From NCBI RefSeq assembly GCF_000744705.1, contig NZ_JQML01000001.1:7326017-7390016 (forward strand): a DNA stretch of 64,000 nt, given 5' to 3'. Source of the DNA: Streptacidiphilus albus JL83. GTDB taxonomy: Bacteria; Actinomycetota; Actinomycetes; Streptomycetales; Streptomycetaceae. The notes below the pieces were generated by a model. That model was not told the DNA's origin. It did no database searches and saw nothing but the letters and a program-made list of their open reading frames with translations. Both the position numbers and the translations under genes were made by a program. Below, piece by piece: positions 53,083 through 61,114 of this stretch (the stretch's first letter is position 1; each line of letters begins with the position of its first letter).

Positions 53083-54405
53083 ATGAGATTCACGAAGAGA
53101 ACCGCGGCATCCGTCGCCGTGTCTGTCCTGGCCGCAGGCGCACTCGCCGCATGCGGCAGCCCGACAGTGCCCTCCAGCTCCGGGTCGAGCGCCTCCGCGC
53201 TGCCCGCCCACTCGGCGAGCATGGACCTCAAGGGCGTTACCCTGACCGTCTGGGAGTCCAACTCGGTCACGGCCGGCTACAAGGCGCTGTTCACCGCCTT
53301 CGAGAAGGCCACCGGTGCGAAAATCGACCAGGTGGTCTTCCCCGACCCGTTCGAGTCGAACCTGCTCACCAAGTGGGCCACCGGGACCCGACCCGACCTG
53401 ATGGTCTTTCAGTCCGCGACGGACTACCTCCAGCAGCTGAACCCGGCCAAGAACCTGATCGACCTGACCGGCCAGCCGTACGTCGCCAAGGAACTCTTCC
53501 ACCAGAACAAGTACGCCTCGGTGAGCGGCGGCAAGGACTACGGCCTGAGCCTGGAGACCCCGAGCGTCTTCGGTCTGTGGTTCAACAAGCAGATCGTCGC
53601 CAAGGACGGGCTGAGCGCGCCGACCGACTTCAACCAGCTGGTCTCGGCGTGCCAGACCATCAAGAAGGACAACCCCGGGGTCAGCCCGCTCTACGACGCC
53701 GGCGGCGACCAGTGGACCACCCAGGTCCTGCCCTTCATGCTGTGGACCGACGCGATGAAGGCGGGCCTGCAGAACGAGCTGAACACCAATAAGGCGAAGT
53801 GGACGAACCAGGCGATCGTCCAGTCCCTGGCCGACTACCAGACGCTGATCAAGGACGGCTGCTTCAACAGCAACCTGAAGACCGGCACCTACGCACAGCA
53901 GGAGTCCGAATTCGAGTCCGGCAAGGTCGCGATGATCCCCCAGGGCTCCTGGGTCAGCCCGGACCTGGTCAAGGCCATGGGCGTGACCAAGATGAACCAG
54001 GAGATCGGCTGGCAGGCGATGTCCACCAGCACCGCGACCGCCGCCTACTCGACCACCTTCTCCCTCCAGGTCCCCAAGACCGCGGACACCAAGGGGGAGT
54101 CGGCCGCCCTGTCGTTCCTGGACTTCGCCTCCGGACCCGCGTACCAGACGTTCGTCGACACCAACGACCAGGCACCCGCGCTGTCCGGCTTCAAGACGCC
54201 CGCCAATGTGCCCGACGCGCTGCTGGCGAACTACACGGCGCTCGCTGGATCGGGCTACCCACAGCTGTTCGTCGCCTCCTACGGTCCTTTCACCACCTAC
54301 ATGAGCGAGATGATCGACGGCTCGGCCACCCCGGAGCGGGTCGCGAACGATCTGCAACAGCAGTGGGAGCAGAGCGCCACAGCGCTCAGCCTGCCCGGGT
54401 TCTAG
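53083..54405 (+). CDS. Sugar ABC transporter substrate-binding lipoprotein, 440 aa
   Basis: GAAGAG precedes the ATG. The lipobox LAAGALAACGS places the lipidated Cys at residue 24. The body is a family-1 solute-binding protein: LTVWESNSVTAGYKALFTAF at the start, then GTRPDLMVFQSATDYLQQL, YGLSLETPSVFGLWFNKQIV, and GKVAMIPQGSWVSPDLVKAM. It should bind an oligosaccharide released by the secreted enzymes and pass it to the two permeases that follow. The 50-bp gap after GH78 fits an operon. Confidence 0.92.
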   Translation: MRFTKRTAASVAVSVLAAGALAACGSPTVPSSSGSSASALPAHSASMDLKGVTLTVWESNSVTAGYKALFTAFEKATGAKIDQVVFPDPFESNLLTKWATGTRPDLMVFQSATDYLQQLNPAKNLIDLTGQPYVAKELFHQNKYASVSGGKDYGLSLETPSVFGLWFNKQIVAKDGLSAPTDFNQLVSACQTIKKDNPGVSPLYDAGGDQWTTQVLPFMLWTDAMKAGLQNELNTNKAKWTNQAIVQSLADYQTLIKDGCFNSNLKTGTYAQQESEFESGKVAMIPQGSWVSPDLVKAMGVTKMNQEIGWQAMSTSTATAAYSTTFSLQVPKTADTKGESAALSFLDFASGPAYQTFVDTNDQAPALSGFKTPANVPDALLANYTALAGSGYPQLFVASYGPFTTYMSEMIDGSATPERVANDLQQQWEQSATALSLPGF

Positions 54406-54509
54406 CCGGGGCCGGTGCCGGGGCGGGCCCGCACGCCCGCCCCGCGCCCAAGAACCTTCCCCGCCGACGTCGGGGCCGTGTTCCATGGCCGCGCGAAAGG
54501 AGGACATCG

Positions 54510-55436
54510 ATGTCCGTACACACCACCCCGAGACCGACTGCGGTCTCCCGGTCCCGATCGACGACCAGTCCGCCGCGGTCTCACGCCTGGCGGCAGCGTC
54601 TGGGCACCAGCGGCTTCCTGCTGCCGGCCCTGGCCGTCATCACCGTCTTCTACATCGTGCCCAACCTGCTCGATTTCGCCCTGGCCTTCACCAACTGGTC
54701 GACCTACAGCGATGCGATCAGGTTCACCGGCCTGACTAACTTCCGCGAACTGCTGCAGCAGGGGGCGCTGACCAATGACCTGCGCGTGACCGTGGAGTAC
54801 GCGGCAGTGGTCATGGTGGCCCAGAACCTCGCCGGGCTGGCGCTCGCCCTGGCTCTGGAGAAGACCTCCAGGGCCAACGGCTTCTTCCGCTCGGTCTTCT
54901 TCCTGCCCGTGCTGATCTCGCCACTGGCGGCCGGGTACGTGTTCAAGGCGATCCTGGCCGACAACGGTCCGCTCAACAGCCTGCTCGGCATCCACTTCTC
55001 CTGGCTGGGCAGCCCCACCTGGACGATCATCGTGGTCGCGCTGGTGAACGCCTGGAAGTTCATGGGAATCAACATGCTGGTCTACATCGCCGGCCTGAAC
55101 GCGATCCCCGGAGAACTGATAGAGGCGGCGTATGTGGAAGGCGCCACCTGGGGCCAGATGGTCCGGCGGGTCAAGCTCCCGCTCCTCGCCCCGGCCGTGA
55201 CCTTCAACGTCGTCGCCACCTTGATCGGGGCCTTCAACACCTTCGACATCGTCTTCGCCATGACGCAGGGCGGTCCCGGCATCTCCACACAGGTCCTGAA
55301 CGCCTTCATCCAGCAGGAGTACGCGCAGGGCTTCTACGGCCTCTCGATCGCGATGGGCCTGCTGCTGCTGGTGCTGGTCTGCGTGGTGGCCTTCCCGGCC
55401 CTGATCGTGCTGCGGCGCCGCGAGGAGAACCTGTGA
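54510..55436 (+). CDS. Sugar ABC transporter permease (MalF-type), 308 aa
   Basis: A strong AAAGGAGG lies upstream of the ATG. Six membrane segments can be traced (GFLLPALAVITVFYIVPNLL, VVMVAQNLAGLALALALE, FFLPVLISPLAAGYVFKAIL, WTIIVVALVNAWKFMGINML, VTFNVVATLIGAFNTFDIVF, LSIAMGLLLLVLVCVVAFPA). The EAA loop, EAAYVEGATWGQMVRRVKLP, is the contact for the ATPase. The 3' end overlaps the next permease by four bases. Confidence 0.93.
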   Translation: MSVHTTPRPTAVSRSRSTTSPPRSHAWRQRLGTSGFLLPALAVITVFYIVPNLLDFALAFTNWSTYSDAIRFTGLTNFRELLQQGALTNDLRVTVEYAAVVMVAQNLAGLALALALEKTSRANGFFRSVFFLPVLISPLAAGYVFKAILADNGPLNSLLGIHFSWLGSPTWTIIVVALVNAWKFMGINMLVYIAGLNAIPGELIEAAYVEGATWGQMVRRVKLPLLAPAVTFNVVATLIGAFNTFDIVFAMTQGGPGISTQVLNAFIQQEYAQGFYGLSIAMGLLLLVLVCVVAFPALIVLRRREENL

Positions 55437-56254
55437 TCGCCAGAACAGTCAAATACACGCTGGTGTCCGCTGCCGCGGCCGTGCTCATCGGCCTGCCGAT
55501 GTGGATGATCCTGGTCAACGCGGCCAAGCCCTTCGAGGAGGCGCAGAATCCCGGCTTCGGCCTGCCGCACCATTGGGCCCTGATCGCGAACTTCCGCACC
55601 GTGCTCACCCAGGGCGCGGCCGGCACCGGCCTGCTCAACAGCATCGCGGTCACCGGCTCCGCCGTGGCGCTGGTGCTGGTCGTCGGCTCCATGGCGGCAT
55701 GGATCTTCGCCCGCAGCGAATCCCGGACCGTGCGCGCGCTGTTCTACGTCAGCATCGTCGGCATCCTGATCCCCGCGCCCGTGATCACCTCGGTGTACCT
55801 CGACGCGCAGCTGGGCATCCAGGGGTCGCGGATGTCGCTGGTCGGACTGTACTCCGGCGTCTACCTGTCGCTGGCCGTCTTCCTGATCACCGGATTCGTG
55901 CGCACCATCCCGCGCGAGCTCGAAGAGGCCGCCGAGATCGACGGGGCGTCCCGGTTGCGGATCTTCTGGCAGATCATCTTCCCGCTGCTGAGACCGGTGC
56001 TGTTCGCCGCCGGGGTCGTGCTGTGGGTGTACGTGTGGAACGACTTCTTCTACGCGTTCTTCCTGCTCAACGGTGCCTCCAAGCAGACCCTGCCACTCGG
56101 CCTGTTCTCGGTCGTCAGCTCCAACTCCCACTCGACGAACTGGAACTACGTGTTCGCCGACGTCGTCGTGGTGAGCCTGCCGCTGGTCCTGGTCTTCGTG
56201 ATCGGACAGCGCCGCATCCTCGCCGGCGTCATGGCCGGCGGAGTCAAAGGTTAG
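55433..56254 (+). CDS. Sugar ABC transporter permease (MalG-type), 273 aa
   Basis: GTG start overlaps the previous stop (GTGA). Membrane segments include YTLVSAAAAVLIGLPMWMIL, VALVLVVGSMAAWIFA, ALFYVSIVGILIPAPVIT, YLSLAVFLITGFV and VVVVSLPLVLVFVIG. The EAA loop is EEAAEIDGASRLRIFWQIIF. No ATPase gene follows; actinomycete sugar importers of this kind usually share a general ATPase (MsiK type) encoded elsewhere. The GH39-like gene starts 27 bases later, so it is probably in the same operon. Confidence 0.93.
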   Translation: MIARTVKYTLVSAAAAVLIGLPMWMILVNAAKPFEEAQNPGFGLPHHWALIANFRTVLTQGAAGTGLLNSIAVTGSAVALVLVVGSMAAWIFARSESRTVRALFYVSIVGILIPAPVITSVYLDAQLGIQGSRMSLVGLYSGVYLSLAVFLITGFVRTIPRELEEAAEIDGASRLRIFWQIIFPLLRPVLFAAGVVLWVYVWNDFFYAFFLLNGASKQTLPLGLFSVVSSNSHSTNWNYVFADVVVVSLPLVLVFVIGQRRILAGVMAGGVKG

Positions 56255-56281
56255 TCAGACCCATCAAGGGAGATGGTTCCG

Positions 56282-58702
56282 TTGGAAATGCCCCTGCGAG
56301 TCCCACCCGGCTCGCGCTCCCCCCGCGTACTCGCGGCTGTCCTGGCCCTCATAGCCGCGATGGCGGTCGCACTCACCCCAGCCCCCGCCCGGGCGGCCGG
56401 GAGCACGGCCTCGTTCAGCGCCGACTACGCCACCACCACAGGCACCACCATCAGCTCCTCCCTGCTGCTCAACGGCTCCGAGGGCGGCTACCTGACCATG
56501 CAGAACCTGCACTGGTTCCCGCAGGAGACCGGCCAGCTCTCCAGCATCGGCCTGCAGTCCGTCCGCGTCGACCACATCTTCGACGACACGTTCTACCACC
56601 TGGTCAACAAGGACTCGTCAGGCAACATCACCTACGACTTCACCGACCTCGACAAGCAGATCCTGCCGATGGTGAAGAGCGGCATCACCCCGTTCATGTC
56701 GCTGTCCTTCATGCCCGCGGCCCTCGGCTCGGACAACAGCGGGCCGCCGACCTCGGACACAGCCTGGGGCGCGGCGGTATCGGCCCTGGTATCGCACTAT
56801 GCCGCTCTCGGCTACACCGGCTGGGACTGGGAGATCTGGAACGAGCCGGACAACTCGTTCAGCGGCACACAGGCCCAGTACGATGCCATGTACGCGGCCG
56901 CGGCCTCGGCGGTCAAGGCGGCTGACCCGACGGCGGAGGTGGGCGGCCCTGCGGTATACAACCTGTCCGACTCCTGGACCACTGCCTTCCTGTCCTACCT
57001 GCAGGCGAACCCCTCGGTCCCGCTCGACTTCTTCTCCTACCACAGCTACTTCGCCACCAATTTCTCCAGCGCGGCCACGGCCCAGGCCGATCTGACCGGT
57101 ATCGGCCGCAGCGGCATCCCCGTCTACGTCACCGAGTGGAACGACCCCACGTCGATGACGGCGGGCGCAGGCTCGGGCAGTGACACCAACTCCAGCGACG
57201 GCGGAGCGTCGTACGCCGCTGCCCGGCTCTACACCGCGCTCGGTTCCGACGCGAGCAAGGTCTTCTGGTTCTCGCCGGTCGACGGGTACACCCCCGCCGA
57301 CACCTTCAACGGCGACCTGGGCATGGTCACCGAGAACGGCCATCGCAAGGCAGTCGGCAACGTGTTCTGGATGTACTCCCAACTCGCGCCGAGCGAGCTG
57401 TCGTCCACGGTTTCCGGGACCAACGCCGGGGAGACGGACGTCTACGGCGTGGCATCCAAGAACACGAGTAGCGATGAGACCACGGTGCTGCTGTGGAACA
57501 ACACCGCCACCGACACCTCCACCTCGGTCTCGCTGACAGATCTGCCGTACACCAGCAGCAACTTCAGCGTCACCCAGACCCTGGTGGACTCGACCGACGG
57601 GAACTACTACAACGACTACACGGATGGGGCGAACGCCGACACGCCGTCACCCAACGAGAACGCGCCGGTAGTCTCCGACACGGTTCAGTCGGCCGCCTCG
57701 TCGTACTCGGGCACCATCGACCTGCCGGCCAACTCGGTCTCGGAGCTGATCCTCAAGCCGACCACCTCCTCAACGGGTGTGGTGACCACCACCGCCGCAC
57801 CGCTGTACGACGATCTGGCCTACGGCGCACCCGTGACGTACAGCTCGACCTACACCGGCACGGGGTGGGCGGCGGCCAACCTGACCGACGGGCAGGACCA
57901 CTCCTTCGAGTCGGCCAACAACGGCTCCCCGGTCGAGGGTTGGACCTCGGCGGCCCATTCGACGACTGCCGCCACCGAGTGGGCGCAGGTGGACCTGGGA
58001 TCGGCGAAGACCATCGATACCGTGGTGCTGTGGCCACGGGATGCGCAGGACTCGAACGGTGGCGGCTTCCCGACGGCGTTCACGATCGCCGGCTCCACGG
58101 ATGACAGCACTTGGACGACGCTGTACTCGGCATCCGACTACAACGGTGGCGCCACTGTCGACGGCCCGCAGTCCTTTGCGGTGTCCCCGGCCTCCTACCG
58201 GTACATCAAGGTGACCGCGACGACACTGGGTGGCGCCATCGAGGAGAGCGGCTCGACCGTCTACCGGTTCCAACTCCAGCAGCTCGCGGCCTATGACATG
58301 GGACTGCCGAACGCCGGCTTCGAGAGCGGCAGCACCAGCCCGTGGACGGTCGAGGGCAAGGCCTCGGTCGAGTCCAGCGTGGTCCACAGCGGCACCGACG
58401 CTGTGACGGTCACCGGCGCCGGCAACGGCGTGCAGTACACGGCAACCGGGCTCTCGCCCGACACCACGTACACCTTCGGCGGCTATCTGAGGTCGGGCGC
58501 GACCGGTGACCCGGTCTACCTGGGCGTCAAGGGCTATGGCGGCACCGAGACCGCGGTGCCGGTCAGCTCCACCCAGTGGACTCCCGTGTGGATCACCTTC
58601 ACGACCGGTGCGAGCAGTACCAGCGCGACGGTCTACATGTACAAGAACAGCGGCACGGCCCAGGCGTGGGGCGACGACTTCACGCTGCAACCCGGCAGCT
58701 GA
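56282..58702 (+). CDS. Secreted GH39-like glycoside hydrolase with CBM32-like and CBM4/9-like domains, about 806 aa
   Basis: AAGGGAG ends at 56272, so the TTG at 56282 (nine-base spacing) is the best start; ATG at 56273 touches the site and ATG at 56288 is also possible. Signal peptide VLAAVLALIAAMAVALTPAP to ARAAG. The GH39-type barrel has the acid/base Glu in WEIWNEPDNSF (about 187) and the nucleophile Glu in VYVTEWNDP (about 283). An F5/8C (CBM32-like) domain lies at about 506-670 and a CBM4/9-like jelly roll at about 675-806 (NAGFESGSTSPWTVEGKA). It likely removes xylose, arabinose or related sugars from plant polymers outside the cell. Confidence 0.82.
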   Translation: MEMPLRVPPGSRSPRVLAAVLALIAAMAVALTPAPARAAGSTASFSADYATTTGTTISSSLLLNGSEGGYLTMQNLHWFPQETGQLSSIGLQSVRVDHIFDDTFYHLVNKDSSGNITYDFTDLDKQILPMVKSGITPFMSLSFMPAALGSDNSGPPTSDTAWGAAVSALVSHYAALGYTGWDWEIWNEPDNSFSGTQAQYDAMYAAAASAVKAADPTAEVGGPAVYNLSDSWTTAFLSYLQANPSVPLDFFSYHSYFATNFSSAATAQADLTGIGRSGIPVYVTEWNDPTSMTAGAGSGSDTNSSDGGASYAAARLYTALGSDASKVFWFSPVDGYTPADTFNGDLGMVTENGHRKAVGNVFWMYSQLAPSELSSTVSGTNAGETDVYGVASKNTSSDETTVLLWNNTATDTSTSVSLTDLPYTSSNFSVTQTLVDSTDGNYYNDYTDGANADTPSPNENAPVVSDTVQSAASSYSGTIDLPANSVSELILKPTTSSTGVVTTTAAPLYDDLAYGAPVTYSSTYTGTGWAAANLTDGQDHSFESANNGSPVEGWTSAAHSTTAATEWAQVDLGSAKTIDTVVLWPRDAQDSNGGGFPTAFTIAGSTDDSTWTTLYSASDYNGGATVDGPQSFAVSPASYRYIKVTATTLGGAIEESGSTVYRFQLQQLAAYDMGLPNAGFESGSTSPWTVEGKASVESSVVHSGTDAVTVTGAGNGVQYTATGLSPDTTYTFGGYLRSGATGDPVYLGVKGYGGTETAVPVSSTQWTPVWITFTTGASSTSATVYMYKNSGTAQAWGDDFTLQPGS

Positions 58703-58709
58703 ACCGCCG

Positions 58710-58740
58710 TGGGCCTTCCCGACCCGGTCGGGAAGGCCCA
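58710..58740 (+). terminator. Terminator of the GH78-transporter-GH39 operon
   Basis: A 14-bp perfect stem (TGGGCCTTCCCGAC and complement) with a CCG loop, eight bases after the GH39 stop. No T-tract. Confidence 0.8.
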
Positions 58741-59094
58741 TCGTCAGTGGGCGAGGAGGATGCGCTTGCTCGGACCCTGCTCGCCCGCTGACCCGTATGC
58801 CGAGAACTAACGCTGACCCTCCGTCAACCCTGCACCGAGAGTGAGGCCGCGCGTCCAGCTCACTCCGGTGCGACGCGCGCTACGGCCCCCGATTCATCTG
58901 TTCACTCACCGGTATCAAGCTCAGCGCTCGAATTTCCCGAACGCACTTCATTCGCCACTGTGAGCGGTGAGGAAGGCCCCACACATGGAGAAGCGGTTCC
59001 TTGGCCGTACCGGGCCTCCAGGACCGCGTGACCACTGTCCGGTACCGATTGTGCTGAAGCAGTCTCGGGGGCACATCGCTTTGCGGCCATGAAA
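58741..59094. other. Intergenic region up to the IS1182 element
   Basis: No coding frame is supported. It ends with the left ATGAAA duplication (59089-59094). Confidence 0.4.
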
Positions 59095-59114
59095 GACTCT
59101 GCTGCGCTATTCGG

Positions 59115-60869
59115 TTATGCGGTGAGTCGGTAGCTGAGGTGGGTGAGTCTGCTGGCGCGTGACAGTGCAGGTGGGGTTCCTTCGGTGCTCCAGTGGGCGT
59201 CGAGGCGGATGACGTTGAGTGCGGCGGCGGAGAAGGCGTGCTGGAGACGGACCTTGGGCAGGCCGCGGTAACGGGCCCGGCGGATTCCGGTGACGTCCAG
59301 GGCCTGGTTGATGGTGCCCTCGATCCCGGCGCGCAGGGCGTACTTGGCTTGCCAGGTATCGGTCTTCTGCTCGGTGCGGGCGGCGGTCAGTGCCTGGTGG
59401 AGCTCGCGGGGCTGGAGCGTGAGCATGCGGGTGCCGCGTCGCGAGGCGGTGCACTGCTCGCGTGCGGGGCAGGGCCGGCAGTCGCTGCGGGCGAAGTCGA
59501 CGACGATCGCGTCGTGGCCGTGCTGCCGGACCGGGTACCAGCCGCTGCTTGTCCTGCCTTCGGGGCAGCGGACCTGGCGGGCCTTCCAGTCGATGCGGAA
59601 GGCGTCCTTGGCGTAGCCGGTGTCGGCCCTGGCCTGGGGCGAGGTGTCGGGCCGGAGCGGGGTGACCATGGTGATGCCCTGCTCGGAGGCGGCCCGGACC
59701 AGCGCGGCGGAAGGGTATCCGGCGTCAAGGTAGTGCTCGCCCGGTGCCAGGCCCCGCGTCGCCAGGTTCTCCTGGACCGGCGCGGTGGCGTTCACGTCCG
59801 GCACGGTCGCGTCGGTGGTGTACACATCCGTGATCAGCCGCACCGGCAGACGCCCGGGCGACGGCTCACCACCGGCTTCGGCTTCGGCTTCGGCTTCGGC
59901 TTCGGCTTCGGCTTCGGGAGGAGCATCGCAGCTCTCTGTCAGATGGATCTTGTATCCGCACCAGAACAGGTCCCCGCCTTTCGCCGCCCAGCGCGCGTCC
60001 GGGTCGTACGGAGAGGCGAGGCGCGTATGGCCGGGCGGGACGCCGTCACTGTCGGCCTCCCGCTTGCGGATCACCTCCCGTCCCCGGGTGTCGGTGGCAA
60101 CCAGGTACGTTTGCACCGTGATCCGCCGCAGCAGCGCAACGGGCTCCAGGGTCCGCAGCACCGGAGGGGCTGTCGGTGCCCACACCGCCCGCAGCAGGGC
60201 GACGGCGTCCTGCCCGAACACCGTGGCCAGCCGTTCCCGCTTGACCTGGGAGGAAGGTATCTTCCAACCGTTCACCCGCTCGCCGTAGCGCAGCGCGAGC
60301 TCGGGCACGTTCACTGCCTGGGCCAGCCAGGCCGGAGCGACCACCGCCAGCGCTTCCAGCGCCGCGCGCACCGATTCCCCAGCCAGCTCGAGGCGGTTCA
60401 GGTCACGCACCGCGCTGATCACGTGCGTGGAGTCCGTGCGCTGCTTGCCCCCGGCCCCGACCAGGCCCTGCCCGCGGCACCAGTCCAGCAGCCGGTCGAA
60501 GACCACACGCTCCATCCCGTGCTCGACCAGCCGCGCCCGGAACCGGGCCAGCACACTGTCATCGAAGCCGGTCGCGCCCAGCTCCATCCCCATCGCGTAC
60601 TTCCAGTCGATCGCGCGAACCGCCATCGCCGCCGCCTGCCGATCCGTCAGGTCCTCGGCGAACTGCAACACCGTGACCAGCGACAACAAGGCCGGCGACA
60701 GCCCCGGGGCACCCCGGACCCCGAACGCACCCGCGAACGGCTCGTCCGCGAAGACCTCACCAAGCCTGTCCCGCACGCTCATCGCCAGCGACCCCTGCGG
60801 AAACGCCGACCGTGCCACCCGGACCGTATCCGCCGGAATCTCCGGCAAGCCCCTAACCTGCAACGACAT
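59115..60869 (-). CDS. IS1182-family transposase, 584 aa
   Basis: N-terminal block (SVRDRLGEVFADEPFAGAFG, LLSLVTVLQFAEDLTDRQAA, DWKYAMGMELGATGFDDSVL) is diagnostic of IS1182. DDE residues: Asp in QRTDSTHVISAVR, Asp in HYLDAGYPSAALV, Glu in LRAGIEGTINQAL. A Cys cluster (DCRPCPAREQC) is the zinc-like insert of this family. An unusual (Glu-Ala)7 stretch lies between the catalytic blocks, encoded by a perfect hexanucleotide repeat. Confidence 0.92.
   Translation of the reverse strand: MSLQVRGLPEIPADTVRVARSAFPQGSLAMSVRDRLGEVFADEPFAGAFGVRGAPGLSPALLSLVTVLQFAEDLTDRQAAAMAVRAIDWKYAMGMELGATGFDDSVLARFRARLVEHGMERVVFDRLLDWCRGQGLVGAGGKQRTDSTHVISAVRDLNRLELAGESVRAALEALAVVAPAWLAQAVNVPELALRYGERVNGWKIPSSQVKRERLATVFGQDAVALLRAVWAPTAPPVLRTLEPVALLRRITVQTYLVATDTRGREVIRKREADSDGVPPGHTRLASPYDPDARWAAKGGDLFWCGYKIHLTESCDAPPEAEAEAEAEAEAEAGGEPSPGRLPVRLITDVYTTDATVPDVNATAPVQENLATRGLAPGEHYLDAGYPSAALVRAASEQGITMVTPLRPDTSPQARADTGYAKDAFRIDWKARQVRCPEGRTSSGWYPVRQHGHDAIVVDFARSDCRPCPAREQCTASRRGTRMLTLQPRELHQALTAARTEQKTDTWQAKYALRAGIEGTINQALDVTGIRRARYRGLPKVRLQHAFSAAALNVIRLDAHWSTEGTPPALSRASRLTHLSYRLTA
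59874..59915 (-). repeat. (GGCTTC)7 hexanucleotide microsatellite in the transposase gene
   Basis: Seven perfect copies encode (EA)7 on the minus strand. Changes of copy number keep the frame, so repeat number can vary without destroying the transposase. Confidence 0.9.
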
Positions 60870-61114
60870 CGCACCACCCCCTGCGACCCCACGACAGGAC
60901 AGTGGCCGCAGAAGCGATCATCCCCTCAACCATCATGCTCATGCAGCGAATTGCGCAGCAGAGTCATGAAACATCCTGCTGCTTGAATGTGTTTCCTCGT
61001 CTTCGAGCGCCCGCAGATGGCCGCAGGCGCCGAGCTGTCACCGACCAATCGGGGCGACCGTCGGCGGCAGGTGGCAACGGCAGGCGTGTTGAATCACCAG
61101 GAAAGGGCGCAATC

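Larger units (their letters stand above)
59095..60965. mobile_element. IS1182-family element, 1871 bp, with 6-bp target duplication ATGAAA
   Basis: Inverted ends GACTCTGCTGCGC-W-ATTCG lie at 59095-59113 and 60947-60965. ATGAAA occurs directly outside both (59089-59094 and 60966-60971). One intact transposase gene fills the element. The duplication shows a recent, single insertion between the polysaccharide operon and the gene at 61115. Confidence 0.88.

Noticed and set aside
52873..54507. Minus-strand frame of 544 codons opposite the substrate-binding protein
   Set aside because: The lipoprotein on the plus strand has clear family motifs; this is its shadow.
59193..60986. Long plus-strand open frame opposite the IS1182 transposase
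   Set aside because: The minus-strand transposase has clear family motifs; the plus-strand frame is its shadow.
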